The notes under the pieces were generated by a model that did no database searches, was not told where the DNA came from, and saw only the letters and a list, made by a program, of their open reading frames with translations. Below are positions 14,438-14,777 of a DNA stretch of 14,777 nt, in pieces. This DNA is from Ghiorsea sp. (GTDB taxonomy: Bacteria > Pseudomonadota > Zetaproteobacteria > Mariprofundales > Mariprofundaceae), in NCBI GenBank assembly GCA_027019685.1, contig JALUWH010000105.1, forward strand, positions 1 to 14,777. The letters run 5' to 3'. Both the position numbers and the translations under genes were made by a program. Each line of letters starts with the position of its first letter. Within the stretch, counting starts at the first letter, position 1.

Positions 14438-14777
14438 TTGGCTACACGGCATATCTTATTGCTTGCGTGTATAAGCATATTGATATTTGGTTGTTCACGT
14501 TATGATTATTACCCTCGTGGTATTCAACATGGGGGCAGCAAAAAGTCATTTGAAAGCAACCGTGCTGCTTATATTGTTAAGTATGGTGATACATTATATA
14601 GTATTGGTCGGAAATTGGGTATTGATTTTCATCGTCTAGCAAAGATGAACGGTATTCGTAGACCTTATACCATTTATGTTGGGCAACGTTTATATACTAA
14701 TGGTTCTGTGGCAAAAAAACATACAAATCAGGTGCGTAAACAGCCTGTTAAAAAGGTGAAAACCAAGCCGAAAAGTA
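14438..14777 (+). CDS. LysM-domain lipoprotein, NlpD-like, 5' part (3' end outside window)
   Basis: An open frame runs to the window end without a stop. It begins at a TTG (14438) 5 bp after yqaA; an in-frame TTG at 14417 is an alternative. The first 19 residues form a lipoprotein signal: Ala-Thr-Arg-His, a hydrophobic run and the lipobox IFGC with Cys19. A tyrosine-rich linker follows, then a LysM peptidoglycan-binding domain (about residues 45-87: YIVKYGDTLYSIGRKLGID, LAKMNGI, IYVGQRLY), then a Lys-rich stretch. This is the N-terminal layout of NlpD/EnvC-type amidase activators, in which a C-terminal LytM (M23) domain follows. That part is outside the window, so the assignment is partly from context (pcm-yqaA-nlpD). 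Confidence 0.8.
   Translation, partial: MATRHILLLACISILIFGCSRYDYYPRGIQHGGSKKSFESNRAAYIVKYGDTLYSIGRKLGIDFHRLAKMNGIRRPYTIYVGQRLYTNGSVAKKHTNQVRKQPVKKVKTKPKS

Overview
The window looks like chromosomal core sequence from a Gram-negative proteobacterium with an AT-rich genome. Support for this is the Sec-type signal peptides, an outer-membrane beta-barrel protein, a lipobox-bearing LysM lipoprotein, DksA, a DedA/YqaA membrane protein, and the gene strings rpsR-(DUF2232)-rplI-dnaB, glyA-nrdR and pcm-yqaA-LysM lipoprotein. The mix (TM1570-type SPOUT methyltransferase beside rplS, DUF2232 inside the S18/L9 operon, short DksA, type I citrate synthase) would suit a deep proteobacterial lineage such as Zetaproteobacteria. 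That placement is inference from gene content, not a database result. No mobile element, CRISPR array, tRNA or rRNA gene was found.

Layout. Positions 1-3090 (+) are a ribosomal protein/replication operon: the 3' end of rpsR (zinc-type S18), a polytopic DUF2232 membrane protein, rplI and the replicative helicase dnaB, with overlapping or abutting genes. Facing it is a minus-strand pair (4183-3111) of a membrane-proximal glutaredoxin-like protein and an orphan NarL/LuxR response regulator. Divergent from that pair is citrate synthase (4378-5541, +), with a perfect inverted repeat in its upstream region and a terminator after it. Positions 5541-8546 are the least ordinary part. A plausible promoter drives a secreted protein with TPR repeats and a C-terminal outer-membrane barrel (Slam-like architecture), followed by a secreted FecR-domain protein with a basic tail. 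Positions 8547-11340 (+) hold a SPOUT RNA methyltransferase and rplS, ended by a terminator, then glyA-nrdR, ended by a 15-bp-arm palindromic terminator that works in both directions. On the minus strand, hisC lies upstream of a short DksA. Divergent from hisC, pcm, yqaA and a LysM lipoprotein (cut by the window edge) form an overlapping operon.

Most of the window is housekeeping: translation, replication, the TCA cycle, one-carbon metabolism, control of ribonucleotide reductase, stringent-response control, histidine synthesis, protein repair and cell envelope. The best candidate for an undescribed system is the TPR-barrel/FecR pair at 5841-8362. It looks like a two-gene outer-membrane/periplasm module, and I can infer its location but not its function.
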